A stretch of DNA of 64,000 nucleotides from Natrinema hispanicum. GTDB taxonomy: Archaea > Halobacteriota > Halobacteria > Halobacteriales > Natrialbaceae. The position numbers and the translations under genes are program-made. The DNA lies in the NCBI RefSeq assembly GCF_004217335.1, contig NZ_SHMP01000007.1, positions 62,001 through 126,000 on the forward strand, written 5' to 3'. This document shows positions 18,525 to 28,027 of the stretch, piece after piece. The notes under the pieces were generated by a model. That model saw only the letters and a program-made list of their open reading frames with translations. It had not been told where the DNA came from and did no database searches. The stretch's first letter is position 1. Every line of letters begins with the position of its first letter.

Positions 18525-18638
18525 GAATATTGTCCATCGTTCATACATGATACCGGAGTTCTCACTATATCGGTCTTTTTGTTTATTGGGTGATATATGT
18601 GGCCCCTGTCTTGAACGGCAACTACGTGTGCGAATACA

Positions 18639-18836
18639 TCACTTGTCTGACTGCGCGTATCGGTCGTACATCCACCACGGAACATTAAGTACCAGAGCCA
18701 GTGCGACTGCTACTCCGAGTCCGACCAGTAACCCATCCGTGAGTCGAATTGCGAGGAAGACTGCGATACCGCTCACAGCAACCCTCACCACTCGATTCAG
18801 GTTCCAATCGAAAAGGGCAGATGGAAGCGCGGACAT
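18639..18836 (-). CDS. Small membrane protein, 65 aa
   Basis: Two predicted helices (VVRVAVSGIAVFLAIRL and LLVGLGVAVALALVLNV) end in WWMYDRYAQSDK. It is a typical short haloarchaeal membrane protein without known function. A copy of the CTGTACTTACCG motif lies about 85 bases upstream (18916-18927), and the interrupted membrane gene at 18544 follows in the same direction. Confidence 0.6.
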   Translation of the reverse strand: MSALPSALFDWNLNRVVRVAVSGIAVFLAIRLTDGLLVGLGVAVALALVLNVPWWMYDRYAQSDK

Positions 18837-19108
18837 ACTATTTAGTTAGGTATCCTGAATTATAACCATTCTGTAAACCAAGGCTCTGACGAGTGCCAAC
18901 TGATACACGCACGTTCTGTACTTACCGTTCACTATGAATTTCAATAGCCGTATGACAATTCTATTATATTTCCCATGCGCCTTTCAGATTCGCCGCTATG
19001 GAATTCCGGAAGGCGGATATCAAGCTCGCTTTTGATTTGAAGCGAATCCAAGTCCTTTCCCACTTGGACTGGGAAATAGTGTCGGCGATGGGGATGGGGG
19101 TAGTGCCT

Positions 19109-19118
19109 CCGTTAACAT
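19109..19118. repeat. Target-site duplication CCGTTAACAT
   Basis: This 10-bp sequence recurs at 20782-20791, directly after the right inverted repeat of the IS4-family element. Confidence 0.9.
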
Positions 19119-20781
19119 CTGTCTCTTACCCACAAGTTCTAACCCCGTAGCTGACGAATTGAGACGGGAAAATGGGACGGGGGTCACGGAGTTGGCAGCC
19201 TGATTTAGACGATGACGGAGAGTTGTGTGACATGGATGTATCAGGTTGGATTCGAACAGAGTTTCGCTCAGCTAATCTCGGAGACAAGCGCCTCACCGAT
19301 CGACTGGTGCAACTTGGGGATGAACTCGGCAGTTCACCTGCCGAGTCCATCCCAACTGCCTGCGAAGACTGGGCCTCCACAAAGGCTACGTACCGATTTT
19401 GCGATAATGAGAATGTGGAACCGAACGAGATCCTCTCCGCTCACAAGCAAGCACAACGATCACGAGTGAGTCAGTTAGACGAACTCGTGATCGTCTCCGA
19501 TACCACTGAACTTGTCTTTCCGAGACATCCATCCAAGGACGGACTCGGCGACATTGGTAACTCTGAGATGGACCTTGAGGGCGTCAAAGTCCACTCAACG
19601 ATCGGCATTCATCCACAAACACATCGAATGACAGGGGTCCTCGATCAGCAGGCGCTGATCGAGGACCAACAGGCTGACAAAAAGTATGAGACAAACGGGA
19701 AATCAGAGCCAATTCCGTTGGAGAGTGAACAGGAGAAGTGGGCTCGTGGTGACAGGCAAGCCAGAAACTGGCTTGCCGACGATGTTCGCCCGTTGTTTGT
19801 TCATGATCGAGGAGCAGATGCATTCGCGTTCTATACAGACGTTGTCGAAGAGATAGAGAACGCTGGATTCATCGTTCGAGCCAACCAAAACCGACGGATT
19901 TGGACAGAAAACGATGAATCTGGGAAACTCTTTGACTGGAGCAGCGACCTTGCCGAGCAAGGTCGCAAAACGATCGAGATTCAACAGGCAAGTGGGCGAG
20001 AAGCCAGGACAGCAGAGCTGTCGATTGCAACGGGAACCTGTGAGTTGCGTGCGCCGCGGAATAATCCTGATCAAGACGGTTCAGTGGCAGTAAATGTCGT
20101 ACGAGTCGATGAGATCGGTGAAACTGACGACCCGATTCAGTGGGTGTTACTCACCACTGAATCGGTCGAAGAGTTTAACGAGACGCTGACTGTCATCGAC
20201 TATTATGGTCTTCGCTGGCGAATCGAAGACTGGCACAAAGTGCTGAAGAGTGGCTGTAACATCGAAGAACGGCAACTCCAGACTTGGGAACGAATGGAAG
20301 TCTTGCTAAGTCTGTACTCGGTGATTGCCTGGAAGGTCCTGGAGTTACGAGAGCTTGCTCGGGGAGAGACCTCGACTGCACCTGATGTCTTGTTGAGCGA
20401 AGCAGAGCGCGCAGTTCTGGAAACAAAATTTCCAGAACTGCAAGACCAGAACGGGAAAGCCTACGCTGTGAGTGTAGCGAAGCTTGGCGGGTATCTGGAC
20501 CGCGGATCAGATCCTCCTCCAGGATGGGAAACGATGTGGAAAGGCCTCCAGAAGCTACGCATGTGGGCAGAAGGGTACGAACTCGGTGCTGAATGAGCGC
20601 CAACGGCGACTCATTCAGCGGACCTCAACGTGAATTCAGACTTCGTTCCAATTTTACAGACTGACCACTCCTCAGAAACGGTGAGCCAGTCCAGATAATG
20701 AAAACATCCCGACTAATTCTTTGATTTCAGACGCATCTACTTGATTTTTCTCGCTGGTGCTGAGTTATGGGTAAGAGACAG
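19119..20781. mobile_element. Complete IS4-family (IS50-like) insertion sequence
   Basis: A 1663-bp element with inverted ends CTGTCTCTTACCCA and TGGGTAAGAGACAG, flanked by the 10-bp duplication CCGTTAACAT. The outer bases CTGTCTCTTA strongly recall the ends of IS50/Tn5, and the transposase is of that kind. It appears intact and recent. Confidence 0.93.
19172..20596 (+). CDS. IS4-family transposase, Tn5-like
   Basis: A 474-residue enzyme. The N-terminal domain WIRTEFRSANLGDKRLTDRL with CEDWASTKATYRFCDNENV is typical of Tn5-type transposases. Catalytic residues lie in VIVSDTTELVF (Asp, about 110), FVHDRGADAFAF (Asp, about 213) and YYGLRWRIEDWHKVLKSG (YREK region, Glu, about 355). The C-terminal helices WETMWKGLQKLRMWAEGY match the dimerisation tail. 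The first start codon is taken; an internal Met at residue 22 is an alternative. Confidence 0.93.
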   Translation: MGRGSRSWQPDLDDDGELCDMDVSGWIRTEFRSANLGDKRLTDRLVQLGDELGSSPAESIPTACEDWASTKATYRFCDNENVEPNEILSAHKQAQRSRVSQLDELVIVSDTTELVFPRHPSKDGLGDIGNSEMDLEGVKVHSTIGIHPQTHRMTGVLDQQALIEDQQADKKYETNGKSEPIPLESEQEKWARGDRQARNWLADDVRPLFVHDRGADAFAFYTDVVEEIENAGFIVRANQNRRIWTENDESGKLFDWSSDLAEQGRKTIEIQQASGREARTAELSIATGTCELRAPRNNPDQDGSVAVNVVRVDEIGETDDPIQWVLLTTESVEEFNETLTVIDYYGLRWRIEDWHKVLKSGCNIEERQLQTWERMEVLLSLYSVIAWKVLELRELARGETSTAPDVLLSEAERAVLETKFPELQDQNGKAYAVSVAKLGGYLDRGSDPPPGWETMWKGLQKLRMWAEGYELGAE

Positions 20782-20835
20782 CCGTTAACATGGGGGAGTT
20801 GGAGGCAATTGGTTGTTATTGGTGATCATTATTAA

Positions 20836-21803
20836 CTATTTACATTCCGATCACTTATCCAACAGATTCATACGAGACATATCCTAAGAGCACACGTGGG
20901 GAGGGACAGTGTGGCTCTAATCGATCTCCAGACAGGGAATGCAGTCGATTCGAGACACACGGCTCCTCGCCGCAACTGGGATTGCTCCACCACTGTCTGG
21001 TGCCATCAGGATCTCAGATCACCTACCACTGACACACCACCTGGGACATGAGTGTGCCAACGTCGGCCTCTGGCCGGCGTTTCTGCAAGATTCGGAAGTT
21101 GATATCTGAAGCCACGGCTAATGGCGATGATAGCACTGACCGACCGACCGACTGACAAGGGGTTTCCCTGGTCGCAGTCGCATTGACCGAGTTCTCAGTT
21201 CCTACGAACAGGCTGATCTCGAGTTGTCGAACACGCTTAGCAACTGGCCGACGATCGTCACCTCACACATGATGTTGAGTCCGCCGAGATTGTCGACGTC
21301 CTTGAGAGTGGGAAGACAGCCCAGAAGACAGCAGGAGGCAAGTCGGCTATTCATATCTCTCGGAGAATATGTAGTCAACCGTCTTAGTACAGTTAGGGAA
21401 CAAGTTGATAACTCTATGGGACATATGACGGGTTGGCGCGGACAAGGTGGGTCAACCTACACTCCTGTATCGTTGCCCCTTCCTCGATCACAAGTCAGGG
21501 GGAACACTTGTCCACGCCAGCCGAGATCGGCACGTCCCACAAGATCCACAACTGGTTTCGTCTCCGATCTCTGGCTTTTGAGTTCCATCCGAACTTTGAA
21601 AAACTCATGTTGGTCTCTGTCCAGTATTTTTGCAGGGTACAAGAACTGTATAGAAGGGTGTAATCAATATGCGTGCTGTTTGTGCGTTCCATAATAATAC
21701 ATAATAGAAACATTATTCTTGTTTCGGTACAGTAACTTGACACTCGGACTACAAGGCCTAGCGATTCAGAATTCGTATAAGGAAACGATAGCTATCCCGG
21801 AAT
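20836..21803. other. Nearly 1 kb without supported gene
   Basis: Several overlapping frames exist in 21.1-21.7 kb, but none has consistent codon use or a known domain, and short coding-like stretches change frame often. I regard it as decayed sequence. TTCGGTACAGTAACTTGAC at 21725-21743 may be part of the promoter region of the kinase gene. Confidence 0.4.
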
Positions 21804-22901
21804 ATGGATCAACGCCAGATGAGGGAGCAGTCGCCGTTTCTCCTCATGGCGTTCGGGGCGATACTGTTTCTGATTGCAGGTGTTCACTATGCACATGAAA
21901 TTCTTGTATTGAATACTCTAATCGGGCCACTGGTTGCGCTTTTGTTGGATGGGGTGCCTGCACTTGGACTCATCTATGCGGGATACTGTCTCTCTCAAAT
22001 CGAGTTCACACTCAAAAGTCGATGGATCGTCGTTAGTTGGTCTCTCATAGGAGGCGTCGTGTTTCTGATCGCAATGGGAACAACAGTTCTTGTACGACTG
22101 TTCGAAGGACGTCCTATCGCCGAACCTGTCTTTCCACTTCTGATTGCAGTTGAGGCAGGAGCGATTGCAGGAATGATCGCCGGCTATTACAACGCTCGAG
22201 CACATGCCGACGCTCGGCGCGCTGAAAAGGTTAGTGATACACTGGTGTTTGTCAATGATCTCATCCGTCACGATCTCCGTAATGATCTAACTGTGATCCA
22301 AGGCTATACTGAACTCATCAGCCATCAGCAAACCCCTGCAACTGCTGAGACAGAAAGTGATAATCTCGAGGTGATTTCTGAGAAAACCGGGGAAGCGCTT
22401 ACACGAATTGAAGCTACTCGTGCAATCATTGACTCACTAATCGGTGAAACCGATCTTGAGCCAGTTAATCTTGCTGCGGTTATTGCTGAACTGGCTTCTC
22501 AAGTTGAGACCTCGTCCAGTGCTGCTGTAACAACTCATCTTCCAGACCAAGCACTCGTCACTGCAAACGCCAGTCTTCGGTCGGTTGTAGACAACCTACT
22601 TGAGAACGCTGTCGAACACAACGATCGGGATGATTCTCTGATCGAAGTCATGGTGAAGGCTGACGTGGATACTGTCAGGATGACTGTCAGCGACAACGGG
22701 CCAGGTATTTCTGACAAACAGAAAGAAACACTGTTCAATACGAACGGAACGGAGACAGACAGGGGCGGAGGTCTCTCTTTGGTATGGACGCTAGTTGAAT
22801 CGTATGGCGGTAATATTCGAGTTGAAGATAATGAGCCGTGTGGTTCAACATTCGTTGTGGAACTTCCACGCGCAGATGTACAGGAAGAAATATCGGAATG
22901 A
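21804..22901 (+). CDS. Membrane-bound sensor histidine kinase
   Basis: A 365-residue two-component sensor. Four hydrophobic helices occupy about residues 13-135, with short loops, so it probably senses within the membrane. The dimerisation/phosphoacceptor H-box is LIRHDLRNDLTVIQGYTELI (His near 155). The ATPase part has the N-box VVDNLLENAVEHN (about 255) and the G1-box VSDNGPGIS (about 295), plus a G2-like GGGLSLVWTLVESYGG. No response regulator lies next to it, which is common for haloarchaea. The output partner is unknown. Confidence 0.93.
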   Translation: MDQRQMREQSPFLLMAFGAILFLIAGVHYAHEILVLNTLIGPLVALLLDGVPALGLIYAGYCLSQIEFTLKSRWIVVSWSLIGGVVFLIAMGTTVLVRLFEGRPIAEPVFPLLIAVEAGAIAGMIAGYYNARAHADARRAEKVSDTLVFVNDLIRHDLRNDLTVIQGYTELISHQQTPATAETESDNLEVISEKTGEALTRIEATRAIIDSLIGETDLEPVNLAAVIAELASQVETSSSAAVTTHLPDQALVTANASLRSVVDNLLENAVEHNDRDDSLIEVMVKADVDTVRMTVSDNGPGISDKQKETLFNTNGTETDRGGGLSLVWTLVESYGGNIRVEDNEPCGSTFVVELPRADVQEEISE

Positions 22902-23126
22902 TAATTAATTCGAGACACGCGTCCTCTGGTTGAAACTGGGATTGTGACTCTACTGGCAAGTCCAGCTCAATCTTCGACCGACACTGCATGGGATATTCCA
23001 GATTAGAGATACTGATTTGGCAATTGACTATTTCTGAGTTGCACCAAGTTAGACGATAAATTGGTATGCGTAGTAACGTTCTCTGTAAAATATATTTGGG
23101 TAAACTATTATTATAGAAAATTACCT

Positions 23127-23714
23127 ATGGCTAAGCATAATCTGATAATGGAAAACAAGAACCCATCTCTCCCGTCGATCGTTGACCGTCTGAATGCCGG
23201 AGTCACACTGCACGAACCAGAGACAGGTGTGATGCGAGAAGGACAAACAGGCTGCGAAAACCATCGAACAGCAACGTGGCCAGCAGGCCTTCCACGTGAA
23301 CATTCGCGCGTGCTTGCTGCCTCGAGCGAGCAAGACGAGGCTGAGGCCCGTGCTCGTGGCGTCGCGGGGATGTTCAGGAAGTACTACAACGCGATCACTG
23401 AACAGGGCCTTGACGACAACCCTGTTTGGCATCGGCGAGAGCGCAAACATGCCACGCAGCTTCGACAGTTCGTTGAGCGAATGTGTGACCGCGAGTGGAT
23501 CGACCGGCACATGATTATGACCGTCGACGAACTCGCCGGCGTCGCACACATCCCCAATGCAGAGATTGAGACGCCGAATATCGACTGGCGATATACCCGA
23601 CGTGGTGATCGCGCCCCTGCCGATCTAGGCCAATACGAACAGTCCACCGGTAGCAGCGCTTCCACCGAACACAACGTTACTAACTCAGCTTTGCACGTTG
23701 AAGTAGGAGCGTGA
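23127..23714 (+). pseudogene. Conjugation-module protein, last codons displaced by an insertion sequence
   Basis: The protein starts MAKHNLIMENKNPSLPS and contains QDEAEARARGVAGMFRKYYN and MIMTVDELAGVAHIPNAEIETPNIDWRYTRRGDRAP. The same block is found at the C-terminus of larger proteins encoded before VirD4/HerA-like ATPases in haloarchaeal plasmids (recalled, not searched). The IS at 23684 replaces its natural end. Without the IS the frame ends VTNRGHDGV with a TGA that overlaps the ATG of the ATPase at 24980, so the pair was translationally coupled. With the IS, the protein gains an alien tail NSALHVEVGA. Confidence 0.7.
23676..23683. repeat. Target-site duplication GTTACTAA
   Basis: The 8-bp sequence recurs at 24961-24968, right after the element. 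Confidence 0.9.
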
Positions 23715-24960
23715 CGTAGGCGGTGGCAAAGACGGATGATGCCGATTACGGACTTCTTGTCGTGTACGCGTGCGTTCGACGAGTTCGAGTCGCTGTCTCC
23801 AGCACAACGTCATCACGCCAAAACCTACGCCACAGGTCTTGTTGCGGCCAGCAACAAGACCGTGGCGGGCATCGCACGCGAAGTCCTTCCAGCCAACAGC
23901 AAACGCGCTCTCAACAAGTTCCTCACCGAGTACGACTGGGACGAACAGCAGTTCAACCACGAACGCCTTGAAGAACTCCAGAAACACGGTGAAACACGCT
24001 GGTCAAAGGATGGCTACATCATCCTCGACGACACGATCACCGAGAAAGCCGGGGACGAAGTCCCCGGCGTCGGCCACTTCTACGATCACGCCGAAGGTGA
24101 CACTGTCTGGGGGCAAGATCTCATCTACGCTTTCTACGCTGACGACAAAACCGCCTATCCGCTCACCTTTCGCCTCTACGAAAAGCAAGATGAGGACGAC
24201 CAAGACCATGACACCAAGTACGATCTCGCCCGCGAGATCGTTACCGAACTCGAAGAAGAGGTAGGTGTACCTGCGGACACCTACCTCTTCGACTCGTGGT
24301 TTGCCCACGATTCTGGCCTTCCTGAACTTATCGAATCCTACGGCAAGGACTGGATCGGCCCGCTCCGGAGCAATCGACAGGTGACCTACGGTGGAGAAGA
24401 AATCCGCGTCGATGCGCTGGAAGAGCGCATCGACACGGTTGAGCGCAATATCGAGGACGAGACCTACCACATCTGGACAAAGAAGCTTCCCGTCTCCCAG
24501 CTGGGAGACGTGAAGCTGGTTATCGCCGAGAAAGAGACCGACGAAGACGAAGAGAATCCGGTCAAGTATCTCGCTACGAACAAGATCGACGCACCGACCG
24601 AACACGTGATTCGCTCCTACGGAATGCGGTGGCGCATCGAGACGTTCTTCGAGGACTCGAAGCAGGATCTCGGCTTGGGAGACTGCGAGATGCAGACCGA
24701 CGAAGGTGCCAGTCGCCACTGGCACCTTCTCATGGCCGCCTACAGTCTCGTTCGTCTTGATCCCGATTCGAGCGCCTTGGGGACGGTTCGCTCGAAAGCG
24801 TCATCGCTTCGAGCGAACCTTGAACATTCTCTGAAAGAAGCCGTGTACAACCTTCTCTCGTGGGTTCGGGACAACGATGACCGAGGCGTTGATGTCCTCA
24901 TGGAAGAGATCGACCATCTCTTCGTTCACTCAACAGCTGACGCTAACGTGCAAAGCTGAG
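23684..24960. mobile_element. Complete IS701/IS4-like insertion sequence
   Basis: A 1277-bp element with inverted ends CTCAGCTTTGCACGTT and AACGTGCAAAGCTGAG and an 8-bp duplication GTTACTAA. The transposase stop lies within the right end. It sits exactly at the seam of two coupled genes. Its promoter or read-through could now drive the ATPase gene. Confidence 0.93.
23736..24959 (+). CDS. DDE transposase (IS701/IS4-like)
   Basis: The 407-residue transposase has catalytic motifs GYIILDDTITEKAG (Asp, about residue 98), DTYLFDSWFAHDSG (Asp, about 187) and YGMRWRIETFFEDSKQDLGLG (Glu, about 300). The DDTI/DSWF pair is typical of the IS701-type SRSO1-like group. It is intact. The family label is from motif recognition only. 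Confidence 0.88.
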   Translation: MMPITDFLSCTRAFDEFESLSPAQRHHAKTYATGLVAASNKTVAGIAREVLPANSKRALNKFLTEYDWDEQQFNHERLEELQKHGETRWSKDGYIILDDTITEKAGDEVPGVGHFYDHAEGDTVWGQDLIYAFYADDKTAYPLTFRLYEKQDEDDQDHDTKYDLAREIVTELEEEVGVPADTYLFDSWFAHDSGLPELIESYGKDWIGPLRSNRQVTYGGEEIRVDALEERIDTVERNIEDETYHIWTKKLPVSQLGDVKLVIAEKETDEDEENPVKYLATNKIDAPTEHVIRSYGMRWRIETFFEDSKQDLGLGDCEMQTDEGASRHWHLLMAAYSLVRLDPDSSALGTVRSKASSLRANLEHSLKEAVYNLLSWVRDNDDRGVDVLMEEIDHLFVHSTADANVQS

Positions 24961-24979
24961 GTTACTAACAGAGGACACG

Positions 24980-27900
24980 ATGGTGTTTGATCGATTCTTT
25001 GACCGCAGCAACTCTGAAGAGGTAACAGAAGATATGGAGACCGAGCCAGCGACACAAGCCACTGGTGACGGTGACTCTCCGCTCGATTCACCACCGGCTC
25101 CCCAATCCCAACTCGGCGAGACATACGATATCGATGAACAGAAGACCAGTTCCATCGGAGGGAAGCAAGCTATCACCGAAACCGCTCAGGAGGGCACTGT
25201 TGCAGGACCATTTGTCCGCGAGATGTTCGAGGCAGGTGTCGAGACACCGTCTCCACCACTCTGGGTCGGCTACGATAAGGACCCACAGCGGGGCTTTCGC
25301 GAAGTTCCGCTCCGCTTTGACTCGCTTTTCCGCCATATCTGGATTACGGGCACCACTGGCTACGGGAAAACCACAGCGCTACTGAATATGATGGTCCAGT
25401 GGGCCTACTCCGGCTATGGCTTCACGTACTTCGATCCGAAAGGCCGAGACTCTCGAGAGCTCCTGCGCAAACTCCCTGAACATCGACTCGAGGACGTGGT
25501 CTGGATTGAGCCCGGTTCGACCACCCATGAGAAGACGATCGGGATGAACTTCCTTGAGGTGCCCGAGTGCGAGACGACCGAAGAACTCGAGAACGAGATC
25601 GAAAACCGAGTCGAGAACCTGAAAGCGGTCTTCGACACCTCCGACTACTGGGGCATCAACATGGAGGCGATCACCGAGTCAATGGCTCGGGCGATGATGA
25701 AATCGGAGAAACCGTTCTCGATCATCGATATGTACTTCACGTTGCTCAACGCCGAGCGGCGCGAAGACTTCGCCCTTGACGTTGAGGATCCCTACATCAG
25801 GGAGTTCTGCCTCGAGATTGCGAATATGGAGGAGGAGACGATCCGTCCCCTCCTGAAACGGATCAAGTCATGGGTCGAGAATTCGGTGATTCGTCGGATC
25901 ATTGCCCATCGTGAGAGTACGATCGATTTCCGAGACATCATCGACAACGATCGGATCGTTATCGTTCGAACGCCCGTCGAGAATACAGATATCAAGAAGA
26001 TGGTCACGCTCGGTGTGATGCGCAACCTCTGGAGTGCCATTCAGCACCGGTCGTACGAACGCGATACCGATCCAGACCCCTATTTTGTCCTGTGTGACGA
26101 GTTCGACGACATTGCTAGCGACAATCTTGATATCGAGTCGATGCTGGCCCGTGCTCGTTCGATGCGACTATCGGTGACGCTCGCTTCCCAGTACCCCTCG
26201 CAGTTCGATGAGGATACGCTGAAAGCGATGCAGAACAACTGTGATAACCTTCTTGCCTTCTCGATCAACGATGTCGACGACGCCCAACTGCTAATGAAGC
26301 GGTTTCAGGGTTACACGGCGGAGGATTTGATCTCAACTGATCAGTACAAGGCCTGGACGAAACTTCCGCTCGAGGGTGGGCGCTATTCTGAGCCGGTCCT
26401 CATCAACTCGTTCCCGCCGTATCCACCGCTTCGGTCAACCGAGACTGTCGACGATCTTATCGAACAGAGTTTAGAGCGCTACGGAACTGACCCGCTAACG
26501 GACGCAGAGATCCTCCAGAACCTCATCTACAGCGACGCCAATGAAGCCGCCAACCCGACGAAGATACTGGGTGAGACAATGGCAGAAGCTCTCCGCACAG
26601 TCCAAATTCGAGAGGGTGCACGAGAGGCAAATGGCTGGGTCGAGGTCACGGCTGTTGACGAGGAACTCGTGGCTCGCCTCGAGAAAACCGAGCCCGAGAT
26701 TGACTATGCATACGAAGACCTGCCGGACGTGCGCGATGCCTCGCGGTTGATCGAGGTCGACCTGCAGAACGATGAGATCGTCGCTCGGCTCACCGACGAG
26801 GGTGAAGAGTTGGTCCGGCCCAAGACGGGCACTGTTGGCTCAGCTGGTGGAACCAGCCACGACGCAGTGCTTCTGGATACTGAGGTAGCGCTCACTGAAC
26901 GCGGGTTCAGTGTCGAGATCCTCGAGCAAGATGGGAGCGAGCAACCTGACGCCGTTGCGACGCACCCAGATCACGATGTGGTGTTTAACATCGAGGCTGA
27001 GACAACGACGCCAGACCGACCGGCGAAGGTTCTGCAGAATCTCAAACGCGCTCACGAGGAAGACCGCATTCCGATCTTCGTTGTCCGTCCTGGTAAGTCT
27101 GAGACACAAGTGGCGTCACGAGTCGAGAGTATTCTCTCACCGCCGTTCCGAGAGCGAACGGACGGCACTGAACAGTTCTATAACTGCGACGAGGTTGTGA
27201 CCTTCGGCGGTGGTGCGACGGCTCACGGCGGCGTCACTGCGGTTCGACCACGGACGACCGAGACAAATCAGACTGTCTGGACGCGCGACAACGGTGAGTA
27301 CGTCCTTTCCGATGGGAACACAGAGTTTGCTCGCGTCCCTGATGACGGAGTACTCTCGAAGGACAGTGTTCCGGCCTATTACAGCCATGACCATGAAACT
27401 GGCCAGTATACTGTCTATCAGGCTGGAGAGACCCATGTATACGACTCCAAAGACGACTTTGAGCAGGACTGGACGCTGATCAAACGACCGTTCATTCCTG
27501 CTGTCGACCTGCCAGACGCAGACTATTCGCGTGACAGTTATGTCGTGTTGATTCTACCACCCGGTGGCGGCCCACTGGTTTTCCAGTCTGGTGAGACATA
27601 TCGGCTCCCCGCAAACCCTGGTCGCGAGGAGTTGTGGCCTACTGGACCGACTGGTGAGTCAGCCCAATTTGACAACCCGGTCGCTGATACTGATCAGAAC
27701 GGGCCGTCAGCATTACCAAGTTCTGATTCGTCAGCGATGGACGAGTCGATCGAGATCGATCCAACCGGAGATGGTGTGGAGGCGTTTGCAGCAATGTATG
27801 TCAGACAGATCGAGGGTGCTAGAGTATCACAGGATGATCTGTTTCAGGCGTACGATATCTGGACTGAGCAGCAGGATGTTAATGGGACAACCAAGGGCTG

Positions 27901-28027
27901 GTTCACTCGAAAGTTACAGGATGTTGTTGACTTTGACGTTGATCGCTCTAGAGTGGACGGGGAACGTATCCAGTTCTACACCGGCCTGACTCTGACTCAA
28001 GACGGGTACTCACTCCTTGATCAATGA
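24980..28027 (+). CDS. VirD4/HerA-like conjugation ATPase with extra C-terminal domains
   Basis: A 1015-residue motor that probably pumps DNA during conjugative transfer. Residues 1-80 are an acidic, disordered head. The AAA core (about 95-500) has Walker A ITGTTGYGKTTALLN, the FDPKGRDS motif and Walker B YFVLCDEFDDIA, followed by a sensor ASQYPSQF. Around residues 630-720 comes a segment with LLDTEVALTERGFSVEIL, PDAVATHPDHDVVFNIEAET and RPAKVLQNLKRAHEEDR, which resembles a PD-(D/E)XK-like nuclease fold. The last 85 residues (AFAAMYVRQIEGARVSQDDLF...) look like the winged helix at the end of D5-type primase-helicases. The fusion of motor, nuclease-like and D5-like parts is notable. It precedes a PrimPol gene. 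Confidence 0.85.
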   Translation: MVFDRFFDRSNSEEVTEDMETEPATQATGDGDSPLDSPPAPQSQLGETYDIDEQKTSSIGGKQAITETAQEGTVAGPFVREMFEAGVETPSPPLWVGYDKDPQRGFREVPLRFDSLFRHIWITGTTGYGKTTALLNMMVQWAYSGYGFTYFDPKGRDSRELLRKLPEHRLEDVVWIEPGSTTHEKTIGMNFLEVPECETTEELENEIENRVENLKAVFDTSDYWGINMEAITESMARAMMKSEKPFSIIDMYFTLLNAERREDFALDVEDPYIREFCLEIANMEEETIRPLLKRIKSWVENSVIRRIIAHRESTIDFRDIIDNDRIVIVRTPVENTDIKKMVTLGVMRNLWSAIQHRSYERDTDPDPYFVLCDEFDDIASDNLDIESMLARARSMRLSVTLASQYPSQFDEDTLKAMQNNCDNLLAFSINDVDDAQLLMKRFQGYTAEDLISTDQYKAWTKLPLEGGRYSEPVLINSFPPYPPLRSTETVDDLIEQSLERYGTDPLTDAEILQNLIYSDANEAANPTKILGETMAEALRTVQIREGAREANGWVEVTAVDEELVARLEKTEPEIDYAYEDLPDVRDASRLIEVDLQNDEIVARLTDEGEELVRPKTGTVGSAGGTSHDAVLLDTEVALTERGFSVEILEQDGSEQPDAVATHPDHDVVFNIEAETTTPDRPAKVLQNLKRAHEEDRIPIFVVRPGKSETQVASRVESILSPPFRERTDGTEQFYNCDEVVTFGGGATAHGGVTAVRPRTTETNQTVWTRDNGEYVLSDGNTEFARVPDDGVLSKDSVPAYYSHDHETGQYTVYQAGETHVYDSKDDFEQDWTLIKRPFIPAVDLPDADYSRDSYVVLILPPGGGPLVFQSGETYRLPANPGREELWPTGPTGESAQFDNPVADTDQNGPSALPSSDSSAMDESIEIDPTGDGVEAFAAMYVRQIEGARVSQDDLFQAYDIWTEQQDVNGTTKGWFTRKLQDVVDFDVDRSRVDGERIQFYTGLTLTQDGYSLLDQ

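Larger units (their letters stand above)
17405..18544 (-). pseudogene. Small membrane protein gene interrupted by an IS5-type element
   Basis: The minus strand at 18544-18525 starts MNDGQYS and at 17593-17405 continues SIFMAHLRAIRTAIVGLA with two membrane helices, ending RMWQNP. Removing the element 17594-18524 and one copy of GAATATTG restores one frame of about 70 codons, MNDGQYSIFMAHLR... onward. The original was therefore a two-helix membrane protein, and the insertion after codon 7 leaves only an element-borne start. Confidence 0.8.
18998..20835 (+). pseudogene. Possible short gene split by an IS4-family element
   Basis: A frame starting at 18998 (MEFRKADIKLAFDLKRIQVL...) runs to the target duplication at 19118. 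If the element is removed it continues in frame to TAA at 20835, giving about 54 codons. It has no recognised domain. It might be the tail of something older. Confidence 0.25.

Noticed and set aside
21224..21694. Possible gene of 156 codons
   Set aside because: No recognisable motif, atypical codon use, and coding-like pieces in several frames, so treated as decayed sequence.
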